From the NCBI GenBank assembly GCA_023431345.1, contig JAEYWK010000042.1:1-64000 (forward strand): DNA of 64,000 nucleotides, written 5' to 3'. The translations under genes were made by a program, and so were the position numbers. Below the pieces are notes generated by a model. It did not search any database and had not been told where the DNA came from. It saw nothing but the letters and a program-made list of their open reading frames with translations. Below, in pieces: positions 35,242 through 42,926 of this stretch (position 1 is the stretch's first letter; the number at the start of each line of letters is the position of its first letter). This stretch comes from Pseudomonadota bacterium (lineage in GTDB: Bacteria > Myxococcota_A > Polyangia > Polyangiales > Polyangiaceae).

Positions 35242-35808
35242 TTAGACCACGCCCAGAAAGCTCAGAAAGTCCCGTGCCGTCTGCACCGACTTGCCTTGGC
35301 GGGTGCGCTTGGTCTGCTGGGTGTTCCACTCGGCGATGCGCTGGTGGTACGCGCCCGTCGCGCCCTCGTGACGCTCGTGCAGCTGCCGGATGCCGTTCGG
35401 ATCGCTGCCACCGTCGAGCTCATACAAGCAGTCGGTTGCTTGGATCAGCTTCAGGCGGCGCAGCTTGCCGTCCTTGGAGAAGGTGGGATCGAACGGGAAA
35501 ATCCGGCACCCCAAGGGCCGGCTCGAATAAATGCTGCAGCGGTCGTCCTTGCCCAGAAAATGACAGCCGCCCCGGCCTTGGCGCATCACCATCACCCGCT
35601 TACCCGGCCGCAGCTTCACGAAAGCTTCGGGCTCTTCGTCCATGTCGATGCCGTGACGATCGACCCAGCGCACGAACGACTCCGCCGGCGCCCCGGTGCG
35701 CTGCGTGATGCGCGCCACGTCTCGGTCGGTCAGCGGAAGCAGCGGATCTTTGCAGCAGTTGCCGCAGCCGGTGCATCGAAACTTGAGAAAACGCTCGCCG
35801 GTCGCCAT
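35242..35808 (-). CDS. YkgJ-family cysteine-cluster protein
   Basis: A 188-residue protein with the zinc or iron-binding cysteine pattern CTGCGNCCKDP near the start, a GGCHFL and a CSIYSSRPLGCRIFPFD segment, typical of the YkgJ/UPF0153 family. The biochemical role is not known. I chose the ATG at 35808. Two alternatives, at 35937 and 35991, would extend the protein into AT-richer sequence that probably holds the promoter of the divergent DUF444 gene. The C-terminal half (GGSDPNGIRQLHERHEG onward) is helical and unassigned. Confidence 0.78.
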   Translation of the reverse strand: MATGERFLKFRCTGCGNCCKDPLLPLTDRDVARITQRTGAPAESFVRWVDRHGIDMDEEPEAFVKLRPGKRVMVMRQGRGGCHFLGKDDRCSIYSSRPLGCRIFPFDPTFSKDGKLRRLKLIQATDCLYELDGGSDPNGIRQLHERHEGATGAYHQRIAEWNTQQTKRTRQGKSVQTARDFLSFLGVV

Positions 35809-35960
35809 CGCCGGTTTGACTAACACGGTCAGCTCCGGCGCCGCGAGGGCCTCCGCGAAGGGCCTCTCCGGTGAGGCATTTCGCGCTAAAATACCGGTCC
35901 GGGAAAACGCTCTCGCCTGCCCCTTCGGTTGTGCCATCCTTGAGGCTTCTAGGGCCCTGT

Positions 35961-37073
35961 ATGTCGTTGAAAATTGACCAGGATCACTCACGGTTCCGCA
36001 ACATCGTCCGGGGGAAGATTCGGCAAAACCTGCGACGGTACATCTCGCAGGGGGAGATGCTGGGCCGAAAGGGGAAGGACTTGGTGTCCATCCCCATCCC
36101 GCACATCGAGATCCCGCGCTTCACTTTCGGTGACAAGCAGCAAGGCGGGGTCGGGCAAGGCGAGGGCAACGCCGGTGACCCGGTGGGCGGCGAGTCCGAG
36201 GAAGAGGGCGATGGCTCGGGCCAAGCGGGAAAGGACGCCGGCGAGCACGTGCTCGAAGTCGACGTGACGCTCGACGAGCTGGCCGACATCTTGGGCGAGG
36301 AGCTGGAGCTGCCCGCGATCGAGAACAAGGGCAAGAGCCGCATCGTCGCGGCCAAAGATCGCTACACCGGCATTCGCCGCGTAGGGCCGGAGTCGCTGCG
36401 CCACTTCAAGCGCACCTACAAGGAGGCGCTGCGCCGCGCGATCGCGGCCGGCAGCTACAACCCGGGCAACCCCGTGGTCGTGCCGCAGAAGGAAGACAAG
36501 CGCTTCCGCAGCTGGAAGGAAGACCACGAGCCGGTCGCCAACGCCGTCATCATTTACATGATGGATGTGTCGGGCTCGATGGGCGACGAACAGAAGGAGA
36601 TCGTTCGCATCGAGAGCTTCTGGATCGATACCTGGCTACGCCGGCAATACCAGGGGCTCGAGAGCCGCTACATCATCCACGACGCGGTGGCGCGCGAGGT
36701 GGACCGCGAGACGTTCTTCAAGACGCGCGAGTCGGGCGGCACCATGATTTCCAGCGCCTACAAGCTGGCAGCGCAGCTCATCGACGAGCACTACCCGTCG
36801 GACGAATGGAACATTTATCCGTTCCATTTCTCGGACGGCGACAACTGGTCGATGGACGACACGCTCACCTGCGTGGAGCTGCTGAAGAAAGAGGTGCTGC
36901 CCAAGGTGAACATGTTCGCCTACGGGCAGGTCGAGAGCCCGTATGGCTCCGGCCAATTCATCAAGGATCTCCGCGAGCACTTCAACAGCGAAGACGCGGT
37001 CGTCGTCAGCGAAATCCGCGACCGCGACGCCATCGTCGGGTCCATCAAAGAGTTCCTCGGCAAAGGCAAATAA
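35961..37073 (+). CDS. YeaH/YhbH family protein (DUF444), vWA-like
   Basis: A 370-residue cytosolic protein of the DUF444 family. The N-terminal basic region (DHSRFRNIVRGKIRQNLRRY) and a Gly/Glu-rich acidic linker (about residues 65-95) precede the vWA-like core, with YMMDVSGSMGDEQKE as the metal-site motif and GTMISSAYKLA further on. In many bacteria the gene clusters with prkA/yeaG (a Ser kinase) and spoVR (ycgB), in the stress and sporulation module. Here spoVR is 1.4 kb downstream, on the far side of three repeats and a minus-strand gene, and no prkA is seen. The ATG opens directly on the conserved N-terminus. Confidence 0.9.
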   Translation: MSLKIDQDHSRFRNIVRGKIRQNLRRYISQGEMLGRKGKDLVSIPIPHIEIPRFTFGDKQQGGVGQGEGNAGDPVGGESEEEGDGSGQAGKDAGEHVLEVDVTLDELADILGEELELPAIENKGKSRIVAAKDRYTGIRRVGPESLRHFKRTYKEALRRAIAAGSYNPGNPVVVPQKEDKRFRSWKEDHEPVANAVIIYMMDVSGSMGDEQKEIVRIESFWIDTWLRRQYQGLESRYIIHDAVAREVDRETFFKTRESGGTMISSAYKLAAQLIDEHYPSDEWNIYPFHFSDGDNWSMDDTLTCVELLKKEVLPKVNMFAYGQVESPYGSGQFIKDLREHFNSEDAVVVSEIRDRDAIVGSIKEFLGKGK

Positions 37074-37581
37074 CCCTGCGCCTCGAGAGGGGGTCACAGG
37101 AAGGGTGGAAGATTGGAAGGGGTTCAGGCCCGCGCTGCCGCCGCCGGATGGGCTCACGCCATCCCTGCTCCCTTCCACCCTTCCCACCTTCCTGTGGAAA
37201 TCCCGCCCACACATCGCCCTCTACAACAGCGCGTCGACTCCGACACTCCACACCTCGAGAGGGGGGGCACAGGAAGGGTGGAAGATTGGAAGGGGGGTCA
37301 GGCCCGCGCTGCCGCCGCCGGATGGGCTCACACCATCCCTGCTCCCCTTCCACCCTTCCCACCTTCCTGTGGAAATCCCGCCCATCTCCGCACGTCGCCC
37401 TCTACAACGGTCGACTCCCACACGCCCATCCTCGAGCGAGGGGTCACACAGGAAGGGTGGAAGATTGGAAGGGGGGTCAGGCCCGCGCTGCCGCCGCCGG
37501 ATGGGCTCACGCCATCCCTGCTCCCTTCCACCCTTCCCACCTTCCTGTGGAAATCCCGCCCATCTCCGCACGTCGCCGTAA
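37074..37581. repeat. Three tandem copies of a ~175-bp palindromic repeat
   Basis: Copies begin at 37081, 37253 and 37430 (spacing 172 and 177 bp); the third is cut at about 37577. Each starts near cctcgag, then holds a hairpin-forming core. The left arm cacaggaagggtggaagatt... pairs with the right arm ...cccaccttcctgtg (22 of 26 bp). A smaller nested stem (ggatgg / ccatcc) sits in the loop. Cores lie at about 37095-37196, 37268-37371 and 37447-37549. Nearly all bases agree between copies, except around the junctions. Open frames in several phases exist, but they follow the repeats and are not supported as genes. The stretch falls between the DUF444 gene and a convergent outer-membrane-like gene. 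Confidence 0.9.
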
Positions 37582-38211
37582 TCAGAAGACCCAGCCGCCG
37601 AGGGTGACGCGGACGGCGAAGGTCGTGGCCTTGGCGTCTCCGGACAGATCCGTGTCGAGGGCGGGGCCGACGCCGGCGAAATAGTGGTTGGTGTGGAACA
37701 GGATGGGCGCGAACAGGTTCAGCGCGATGGCGTTGTTCGTGCTCTCGACTGACGGCACCGACACGCCGCCGATGTTGTCGGCGTCGGACTTCACCGTCGT
37801 CGTGTTGTAGGAAAGCCCCGCTCGCGGCCAGAGGGAGAAATGGTCCGAGAACGCGATGTCGTAGCCGACGCGCGGGCCGATCGCGAACGCGGTCGAGCTG
37901 CCGCCGGGCACGGAGGAGTAGTCGACGCCCACGAACGCGCCCAGCGAGAGGCGATCGATCAAGAAGTAGTCGACGCCCGGGCGCAGCACCAAGCTCGTCT
38001 TCGAGCCGTCGACGCCGCTCACCGACGTGTGCTCGAAGGTGGCGCCGGCTTCGCTGGAGATCGCGACCTGCCCCTTGCTGCCGAACACGGAGACGGGCGA
38101 CCCGGGGGTCGTGCGCGCGCCCACCGTCTCCTGCGCTCCGGCCGACGTGCCGATCAGACCGACGATTCCGAACATCGAAAGACTCAAGCAGCTGCGGATA
38201 TGACTCGACAT
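37582..38211 (-). CDS. Outer-membrane beta-barrel-like protein
   Basis: A 209-residue exported protein starting at the ATG at 38211 (MSSHIRSCLSLSMFGIVG). The signal peptide ends near TSAGAQ. The rest is built of alternating beta strands with aromatic ends, including GVDYFLIDRLSLGAFVGVD, IGPRVGYDIAFSDHFSLWPR, NLFAPILFHTNHYFAGVGP, and a final strand AVRVTLGGWVF that ends in Phe, as outer-membrane barrels usually do. A small barrel of the OmpW or OprF N-terminal type is plausible. Frame continuing upstream to 40035 is antisense to spoVR and rejected. Convergent with DUF444 through the repeat array. Confidence 0.78.
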   Translation of the reverse strand: MSSHIRSCLSLSMFGIVGLIGTSAGAQETVGARTTPGSPVSVFGSKGQVAISSEAGATFEHTSVSGVDGSKTSLVLRPGVDYFLIDRLSLGAFVGVDYSSVPGGSSTAFAIGPRVGYDIAFSDHFSLWPRAGLSYNTTTVKSDADNIGGVSVPSVESTNNAIALNLFAPILFHTNHYFAGVGPALDTDLSGDAKATTFAVRVTLGGWVF

Positions 38212-38481
38212 GCGCGAGCGCTGTGCAGGCTGCGTGCCGAGCGCAAAAAGCCGAAAGAATTGCGTAGCCCGCTGCGCCCGGTTGGGATCGAAGTGAACGT
38301 GCGTGGCAGTGCGCAACGTTACATCGACGCGCGTGCGCGGCTGCAGCGGCGCCAGGAGGCCATGAATTCGGCCCACCGACGCGCGCGGGTTAAATCGGAC
38401 GCGCCCGTTACGACGTGGCGCCCCCAAGCCAGCGGAATATTGCCGCACCGAGGCAGCCGAGGTGTGCAAAGATTGAGCGAG

Positions 38482-40047
38482 ATGGCGCAATTCGCAACGA
38501 ATACGTCGCTGCCGAGGTACCTGAGGGTCGAGCAAGAGAAGATCGAGAAGATCGCCCGGGGCTACGGGCTCGATTTCTTTCCGATCGTGTTCGAGATGCT
38601 CAGCTACGACATGATGAACGAGATCGCCGCTTACGGCGGCTTCCCCAACCGCTACCCGCACTGGCGGTTCGGGATGGAGTACGAGCGGCTCAGCAAGAGC
38701 TACGAGTACGGCCTCTCGAAAATCTACGAGATGGTGATCAACTCGAACCCCTCGTACGCCTACCTGCTCGAGGGCAACAGCCTGACGGATCAGAAGCTGG
38801 TGATGTGCCACGTGATGGGGCACGTCGACTTCTTCAAGAACAACTTCTCGTTTCGCGCCACCGACCTCGACGCGGGGGAGACGGTGACGGATCCGATGCG
38901 GCGCTCGGGTGACTCTTACAACCCGAACCGCAAATGGGTCGACAAGATGGCGAACCACGGCTCGGCGGTGCGGCGCATCGTCGATCGCTACGGGATCCCC
39001 AAGGTCGAAGAGTTCATCGACACCTGCCTGTCGCTCGAGAACCTGATCGACCCGTGGTCGCGTTTCGTCGTGCGTAAGCGCGACTCGCAGGCCGACGAGG
39101 AGCCGGGGCAAATCGAAGTCCCGCGGCTGCGAGCCAAAGACTACATGGAGGAGTTCATCAACCCCTCCGAGTACATGGAGGAGCAGAAGAAGAAGCTCGA
39201 GGCGGAGCGGGACAAGGGCCGCGGCAAGTTCCCCGCGCAGCGCGAGCAAGACGTGCTGCTGTTCTTGCTCGAGAACGCGCCGCTCGAGCGCTGGGAGCGG
39301 GCGATCTTGAGCATCATCCGCGACGAGGGTTACTACTTCGTGCCGCAGATGCAGACCAAGATCATGAACGAGGGTTGGGCCAGCTTCTGGCACTCGCGCA
39401 TGATGACGAACGACGTCTGCGACTGGAGCGAGATCGTCGACTACGCGGAGAACAACGCGGGCGTGATGGCCACCAGCGGCGGGCGACTGAACCCGTACAA
39501 GCTGGGCGTGGAGCTGTTCCGCAGCATCGAGGAGCGCTGGGACAAGGGCCAGTTCGGGCGGGAGTGGGAGGAGTGCTCCGACCTCGACGTCAAGCGCAAC
39601 TGGGATTTGCGGCTCGGCTTGGGGCGCGAGAAGGTGTTCGAGGTGCGCGCGCTGTACAACGACGTCACGTTCATCGACGAGTTTCTGACGCCGGAGTTCG
39701 CGATCGAGCACAAGATGTTCACTTTCAACTGGTCGAACCGCAACGACCGCTTCGAGATCGACACGCGCGAGTTTCGCGCCGTCAAAGAGAAGCTGCTCTC
39801 GCAGCTGACCAATTTCGGCAACCCGTTCATCTACGTGGAAGACGGCAATTTCGAGAATCGAGGTGAGCTGCTGTTGACGCACGATCACCGCGGGGTCGAC
39901 CTGCGCGCCGACTACGCGAAGGAGACGCTGAACAGCCTCGTCCGCGTGTGGCGACGCCCGGTGTGCATCGCGACGCAGACGGACAACAAGAAGGTGCTCT
40001 TGCGCTACGACGGCAAAGAGCACTCGATGAAGCACGATGCCCCGTGA
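38482..40047 (+). CDS. SpoVR family protein (YcgB)
   Basis: A 521-residue cytosolic protein of the SpoVR/YcgB family. In Bacillus, SpoVR is needed for spore cortex formation; in other bacteria the family is linked to stress and sporulation with the kinase PrkA and YeaH. Family landmarks include the N-terminal YLRVEQEKIEKIARGYGLDF, YAYLLEGNSLTDQKLVMCHV and MGHVDFFKNN, the MNEGWASFWHSRMM motif, and VFEVRALYNDVTFIDEFLTP. I chose the ATG at 38482 (MAQFATN). A TTG three codons upstream, and an ATG further upstream preceded by aggagg only 2 nt away, are alternatives. A hypothetical gene overlaps its end by 11 bp. Confidence 0.92.
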   Translation: MAQFATNTSLPRYLRVEQEKIEKIARGYGLDFFPIVFEMLSYDMMNEIAAYGGFPNRYPHWRFGMEYERLSKSYEYGLSKIYEMVINSNPSYAYLLEGNSLTDQKLVMCHVMGHVDFFKNNFSFRATDLDAGETVTDPMRRSGDSYNPNRKWVDKMANHGSAVRRIVDRYGIPKVEEFIDTCLSLENLIDPWSRFVVRKRDSQADEEPGQIEVPRLRAKDYMEEFINPSEYMEEQKKKLEAERDKGRGKFPAQREQDVLLFLLENAPLERWERAILSIIRDEGYYFVPQMQTKIMNEGWASFWHSRMMTNDVCDWSEIVDYAENNAGVMATSGGRLNPYKLGVELFRSIEERWDKGQFGREWEECSDLDVKRNWDLRLGLGREKVFEVRALYNDVTFIDEFLTPEFAIEHKMFTFNWSNRNDRFEIDTREFRAVKEKLLSQLTNFGNPFIYVEDGNFENRGELLLTHDHRGVDLRADYAKETLNSLVRVWRRPVCIATQTDNKKVLLRYDGKEHSMKHDAP

Positions 40048-40468
40048 GGTCGACTCCGCCCCCGCGCTGCCGAGCTGGCTGTCGCAGAGCTCGCCCGAGC
40101 AGTGGATTCGTCAGGGATTGGGCGAGCTGGGGCGCGCGGAAGCTCGGCTGAAGGCGCACGATCGTACGGCGGGCGTGCTGGGGCTCAAGCGCGCGGCGGG
40201 GATGGCTTTGAATGGTGCGCTGTCTATCTCCTGGCGCGCCTGGGGTCGAACTTACGTCGACCACCTGCGCGCGATCGAAGCCGACAGCTCCGTGCCGCAG
40301 CCGGTGCGCGACGCGGCGCGGGCGCTCAACGCCGCGGAGTGCGAGCCCCAGCCGGGCATCGTTCGCCTCACGCCTCCGAGCGAGAGCGCGCGGCTCGTGG
40401 AGGCGGCCAAGACCGTGATGGCGCACGCCTATGCGGTCGTTCACGGCAGCGTGGGGCGCGGGTCATGA
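40037..40468 (+). CDS. Hypothetical helical protein, HEPN-like
   Basis: A 143-residue protein whose ATG overlaps the last 11 bp of spoVR in another frame. The sequence is all-helical: ARLKAHDRTAGVLGLKRAAG, then WGRTYVDHLRAIEADSSVPQ and AKTVMAHAYAVVHG. The helical spacing and the Arg/His-rich central stretch resemble HEPN-type small helical domains, but the family's usual Rx4-6H motif is not clearly present, so this is a weak guess. Its stop overlaps the start of the TPR lipoprotein gene (ATGA). The chain of overlaps suggests co-expression with spoVR. Confidence 0.65.
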   Translation: MPREVDSAPALPSWLSQSSPEQWIRQGLGELGRAEARLKAHDRTAGVLGLKRAAGMALNGALSISWRAWGRTYVDHLRAIEADSSVPQPVRDAARALNAAECEPQPGIVRLTPPSESARLVEAAKTVMAHAYAVVHGSVGRGS

Positions 40469-41703
40469 ACCGCGCCTGCCTCCCCGGCACCGCCGGCTGG
40501 GCTCTCGTCTCCTGGGCTCTCGCTGGGTGCGCCAGTCAAACCGCAGAGCCACCCCGCGAGCCCGCGGCGCGCGAGCCCGTGGCGCTTGCCGGTGCGGCCG
40601 CTCCCGCCCCCTCCCCGACCGCGCTCAACACCACGACGGCGCTGCCGCCGAGTCCGGCTTCCCCCGTCGGCGCGGCCCCCCCGTCGCCCTCGTCGCGAAC
40701 GTCGCCGACTCCGGTCGCGCCCCCGCCTCCGCCCCCCGAGCCTGCGGCAACCGACGGCCTCGCGCGCGGAACCGGCGATCCTGCCGACGCAGAGCTCGCG
40801 CTCGGCGACACCGCTTACGAGGCCGAGAAATTCAAGGAGGCGCGCGCTCATTATCGCAAGGCGGAGCGGCTCGCGCCGAAGGATCCGGCGCCGAAGGTAG
40901 GGCTGGTGCGCGTGTCCGTGTCGGAGGCGAGCTTACCGCTCGACTACGCTTCGGCCCCGCGCGACGCGCGCATCCCCGGCCTTTTGAAGCAGCTCGACGC
41001 CGCGCTCAAGCTCGACCCCGAGTACGCTCCGGCGCTGCTCGAGCGCGGTCACCTGCTGCTCATTCAAGGCAAGGCCGACGTCGCGATCGACAGCCTCCAG
41101 CAAGCCGCAAAGCTCTTACCGCGACACCCGGAGGCGCAATCGGCGGTCGGAGTCGCGCTGATGGCGACGGGCCGCGCCCAGGAGTCGCTACCCTATTTCG
41201 AGCGCTCGGCGGCGCTCGACCGCGACAACCCGGACCGCCTCGGGAACCTCGGGGCCGCCTACTTGCTGCAAGGGCGGACCGCCGAGGCCATCAAGGCCTT
41301 CGAGCGCGCTGCGCTGCTCGTCCCGGGCGAAGCTCGCTTCCAAAGCGACCTCGGTACCGCCTACCTCGCCGAAAATCGGCTCGACCGCGCGCTACCAGCC
41401 TTGCAGCGCGCGGTCGACTTGGACGGCAAGCGCGCGAGCTACCAGGCCAATCTCTCGTACGCCTTGCAGCTCGGCGGCAACTACGACCGCGCCGTCGAGG
41501 CGGCCGAGCGCGCCACCGTGCTCGAGCCTCAGCTCGGCAGCGCCTGGCTCAACCTCGGGACGGCCCACGCCAAGCGGGGGGAGCTCGACCGAGCCGAGGC
41601 CGCCTTCAAGCGCGCCCAAGCCTTGGATCCCGAGGATCCTCGCGCAAAAGCCAACCTCGAAGAGCTGAGCGAGCTGCGCCGGAAGAAATCTGCCTCACCG
41701 TAA
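40465..41703 (+). CDS. TPR-repeat lipoprotein
   Basis: A 412-residue lipoprotein. The signal peptide ends in a lipobox ALAGC with Cys22 (MNRACLPGTAGWALVSWALAGC). A Pro/Ala/Ser-rich linker (about residues 30-105) leads to at least seven tetratricopeptide-like helical pairs, for example AELALGDTAYEAEKFKEAR, PEYAPALLERGHLLLIQGKA, PDRLGNLGAAYLLQGRTAEA and GSAWLNLGTAHAKRGELDRA. TPR lipoproteins of this kind are protein-protein scaffolds at the outer membrane or periplasm. Its ATG overlaps the preceding gene's stop by 4 bp. No partner is evident. Confidence 0.9.
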   Translation: MNRACLPGTAGWALVSWALAGCASQTAEPPREPAAREPVALAGAAAPAPSPTALNTTTALPPSPASPVGAAPPSPSSRTSPTPVAPPPPPPEPAATDGLARGTGDPADAELALGDTAYEAEKFKEARAHYRKAERLAPKDPAPKVGLVRVSVSEASLPLDYASAPRDARIPGLLKQLDAALKLDPEYAPALLERGHLLLIQGKADVAIDSLQQAAKLLPRHPEAQSAVGVALMATGRAQESLPYFERSAALDRDNPDRLGNLGAAYLLQGRTAEAIKAFERAALLVPGEARFQSDLGTAYLAENRLDRALPALQRAVDLDGKRASYQANLSYALQLGGNYDRAVEAAERATVLEPQLGSAWLNLGTAHAKRGELDRAEAAFKRAQALDPEDPRAKANLEELSELRRKKSASP

Positions 41704-41721
41704 GCCCAGGTAGGGCTATCG

Positions 41722-42876
41722 TTGTCGAGACTGATGCTGGGTCTCGGTAGCGAGCTGAATCGTCGCTTGGTCTGCTGCTGCGGCGCGCTGCTGCTGAGCG
41801 CGGTCGGTTGCGGAGGTAACGAGTTCATTCCCGTGCCCGGCGGCAGCGGAGCCGCGGCCGGGGCAGCCGGCGGCGGAGAAGACGGCGGGAGCAGCGGCGC
41901 GAGCGGGCAACCCGGCGACGGCGGAGGAGGAGGAACGAGCGCCAGCGGCTCGGGCGGCTCCGGAGGCTCGACGACGGCGAGCTGCAACTGCAAGGCGGGC
42001 GAGTACTGCCGCGAAGGCTCGACCGATTGCTTCGCGTGCACGGAGCTGAGCCGGCTGCGCTTCTCGACGCCGGAGCGCTTGAGCACGCTGTCCGATAGCG
42101 CGCAAGACGCGCGCTTCCCGCGCATCGGCCGCACCGCGACGGACTTGCTCTATTTCTTCGAGGGCGTGGGTATCCGCTACACGACCGATGCTTCGACGAG
42201 CGCCGGCGGCGCGATCAGAACGACGGTGCCGGAAGACGCAGGGCCGCTGCTGCTCGCGGCGGGGCTCACGAGCGGGCAAGTGGCGGGCGTCAATTTTCTG
42301 TTCGACCGACGGGAAGAGCAGCGGCGCATCTATTTCGGGCGCTGGACCAGCGTCCTCGAGCTCGCGGAGCTCGCGCCCGCGCCCTTCAACGGCGAGGGCA
42401 ATGACCACAGCATCGCGATGGCGACGGCGCCCGGCGGCGGCGCGACGCCCCGCGGGTTCTGGATGACGGACCGCGGCTTGCTCGGTCAGGCGCTGGTCAC
42501 GGCGCTGGCGAGCGACGCCAGCCCGACGCCTGTCGCGCTCCAGCTCGGCAGCCCGGCCTGCGCGCTCGGACCAACCGGCGTAGCCCTGGCAGACGAAGAG
42601 CTGTCACCCTGGGTGACGCCGGACGGCAAGACGCTGCTCGTGAGTCACACCGGCCTCGACGAGAGCTGCGCTGTCGGCGACCGCGGCAAGGACCTGTATA
42701 CGGCGCCGCTGCAGCCGGACACGGGCCAGCCTACCTTGCCAGCCGTGCTCGTGAACGACGTGAACAGCGATCGCGACGACGTCGACCCGAGCTTCTCTGC
42801 CGACATGTGCGACCTCTATTTCGCGTCCAACCGCGACGGCGGCAGCTTCGCTCTGTACCGCGCGCGCCGCCGCTGA
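41722..42876 (+). CDS. Lipoprotein with a Gly/Ser-rich linker and TolB-like beta-propeller repeats
   Basis: A 384-residue putative lipoprotein. The TTG at 41722 has a plausible aggtaggg ribosome binding site a few bases before; an ATG at 41734 is the alternative. The signal peptide ends in LLLSAVGC, with Cys30 as the lipobox. Residues 35-85 are a Gly/Ser-rich linker, followed by a small Cys motif (CNCKAGEYCREGSTDCFAC). The rest has propeller-like phrases, with DVDPSFSADMCDLYFASNRDGG near the end, as in TolB/PD40 repeats. No function can be assigned. A tandem 17-bp duplication spans the stop codon. Confidence 0.72.
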   Translation: MSRLMLGLGSELNRRLVCCCGALLLSAVGCGGNEFIPVPGGSGAAAGAAGGGEDGGSSGASGQPGDGGGGGTSASGSGGSGGSTTASCNCKAGEYCREGSTDCFACTELSRLRFSTPERLSTLSDSAQDARFPRIGRTATDLLYFFEGVGIRYTTDASTSAGGAIRTTVPEDAGPLLLAAGLTSGQVAGVNFLFDRREEQRRIYFGRWTSVLELAELAPAPFNGEGNDHSIAMATAPGGGATPRGFWMTDRGLLGQALVTALASDASPTPVALQLGSPACALGPTGVALADEELSPWVTPDGKTLLVSHTGLDESCAVGDRGKDLYTAPLQPDTGQPTLPAVLVNDVNSDRDDVDPSFSADMCDLYFASNRDGGSFALYRARRR

Positions 42877-42895
42877 TCGCGCGCCGCCGCTGATC
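42862..42895. repeat. 17-bp tandem duplication spanning a stop codon
   Basis: gcgcgccgccgctgatc occurs twice in a row (42862-42878 and 42879-42895). The first copy holds the TGA stop at 42874-42876 and the second duplicates it downstream, between two convergent genes. It is probably a recent slippage event. Confidence 0.85.
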
Positions 42896-42926
42896 ACGCG
42901 CGCGGCTCGAGCCACGCCGCCGTGAT

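Noticed and set aside
37081..37577. CRISPR array
   Set aside because: The units are about 175 bp, contiguous with no unique spacers of constant size, and there are no cas genes in the window.
37100..37680. Several overlapping open frames in all phases
   Set aside because: They follow the tandem repeat units and share repeated phrases such as RPALPPPDGLTPS. Nothing suggests translation.
38212..40035. Long minus-strand open frame continuing upstream of the outer-membrane-like gene
   Set aside because: It is antisense to spoVR, rich in Arg, His, Leu and Val in the pattern of a shadow frame, and has no motif; the real gene starts at a signal peptide at 38211.
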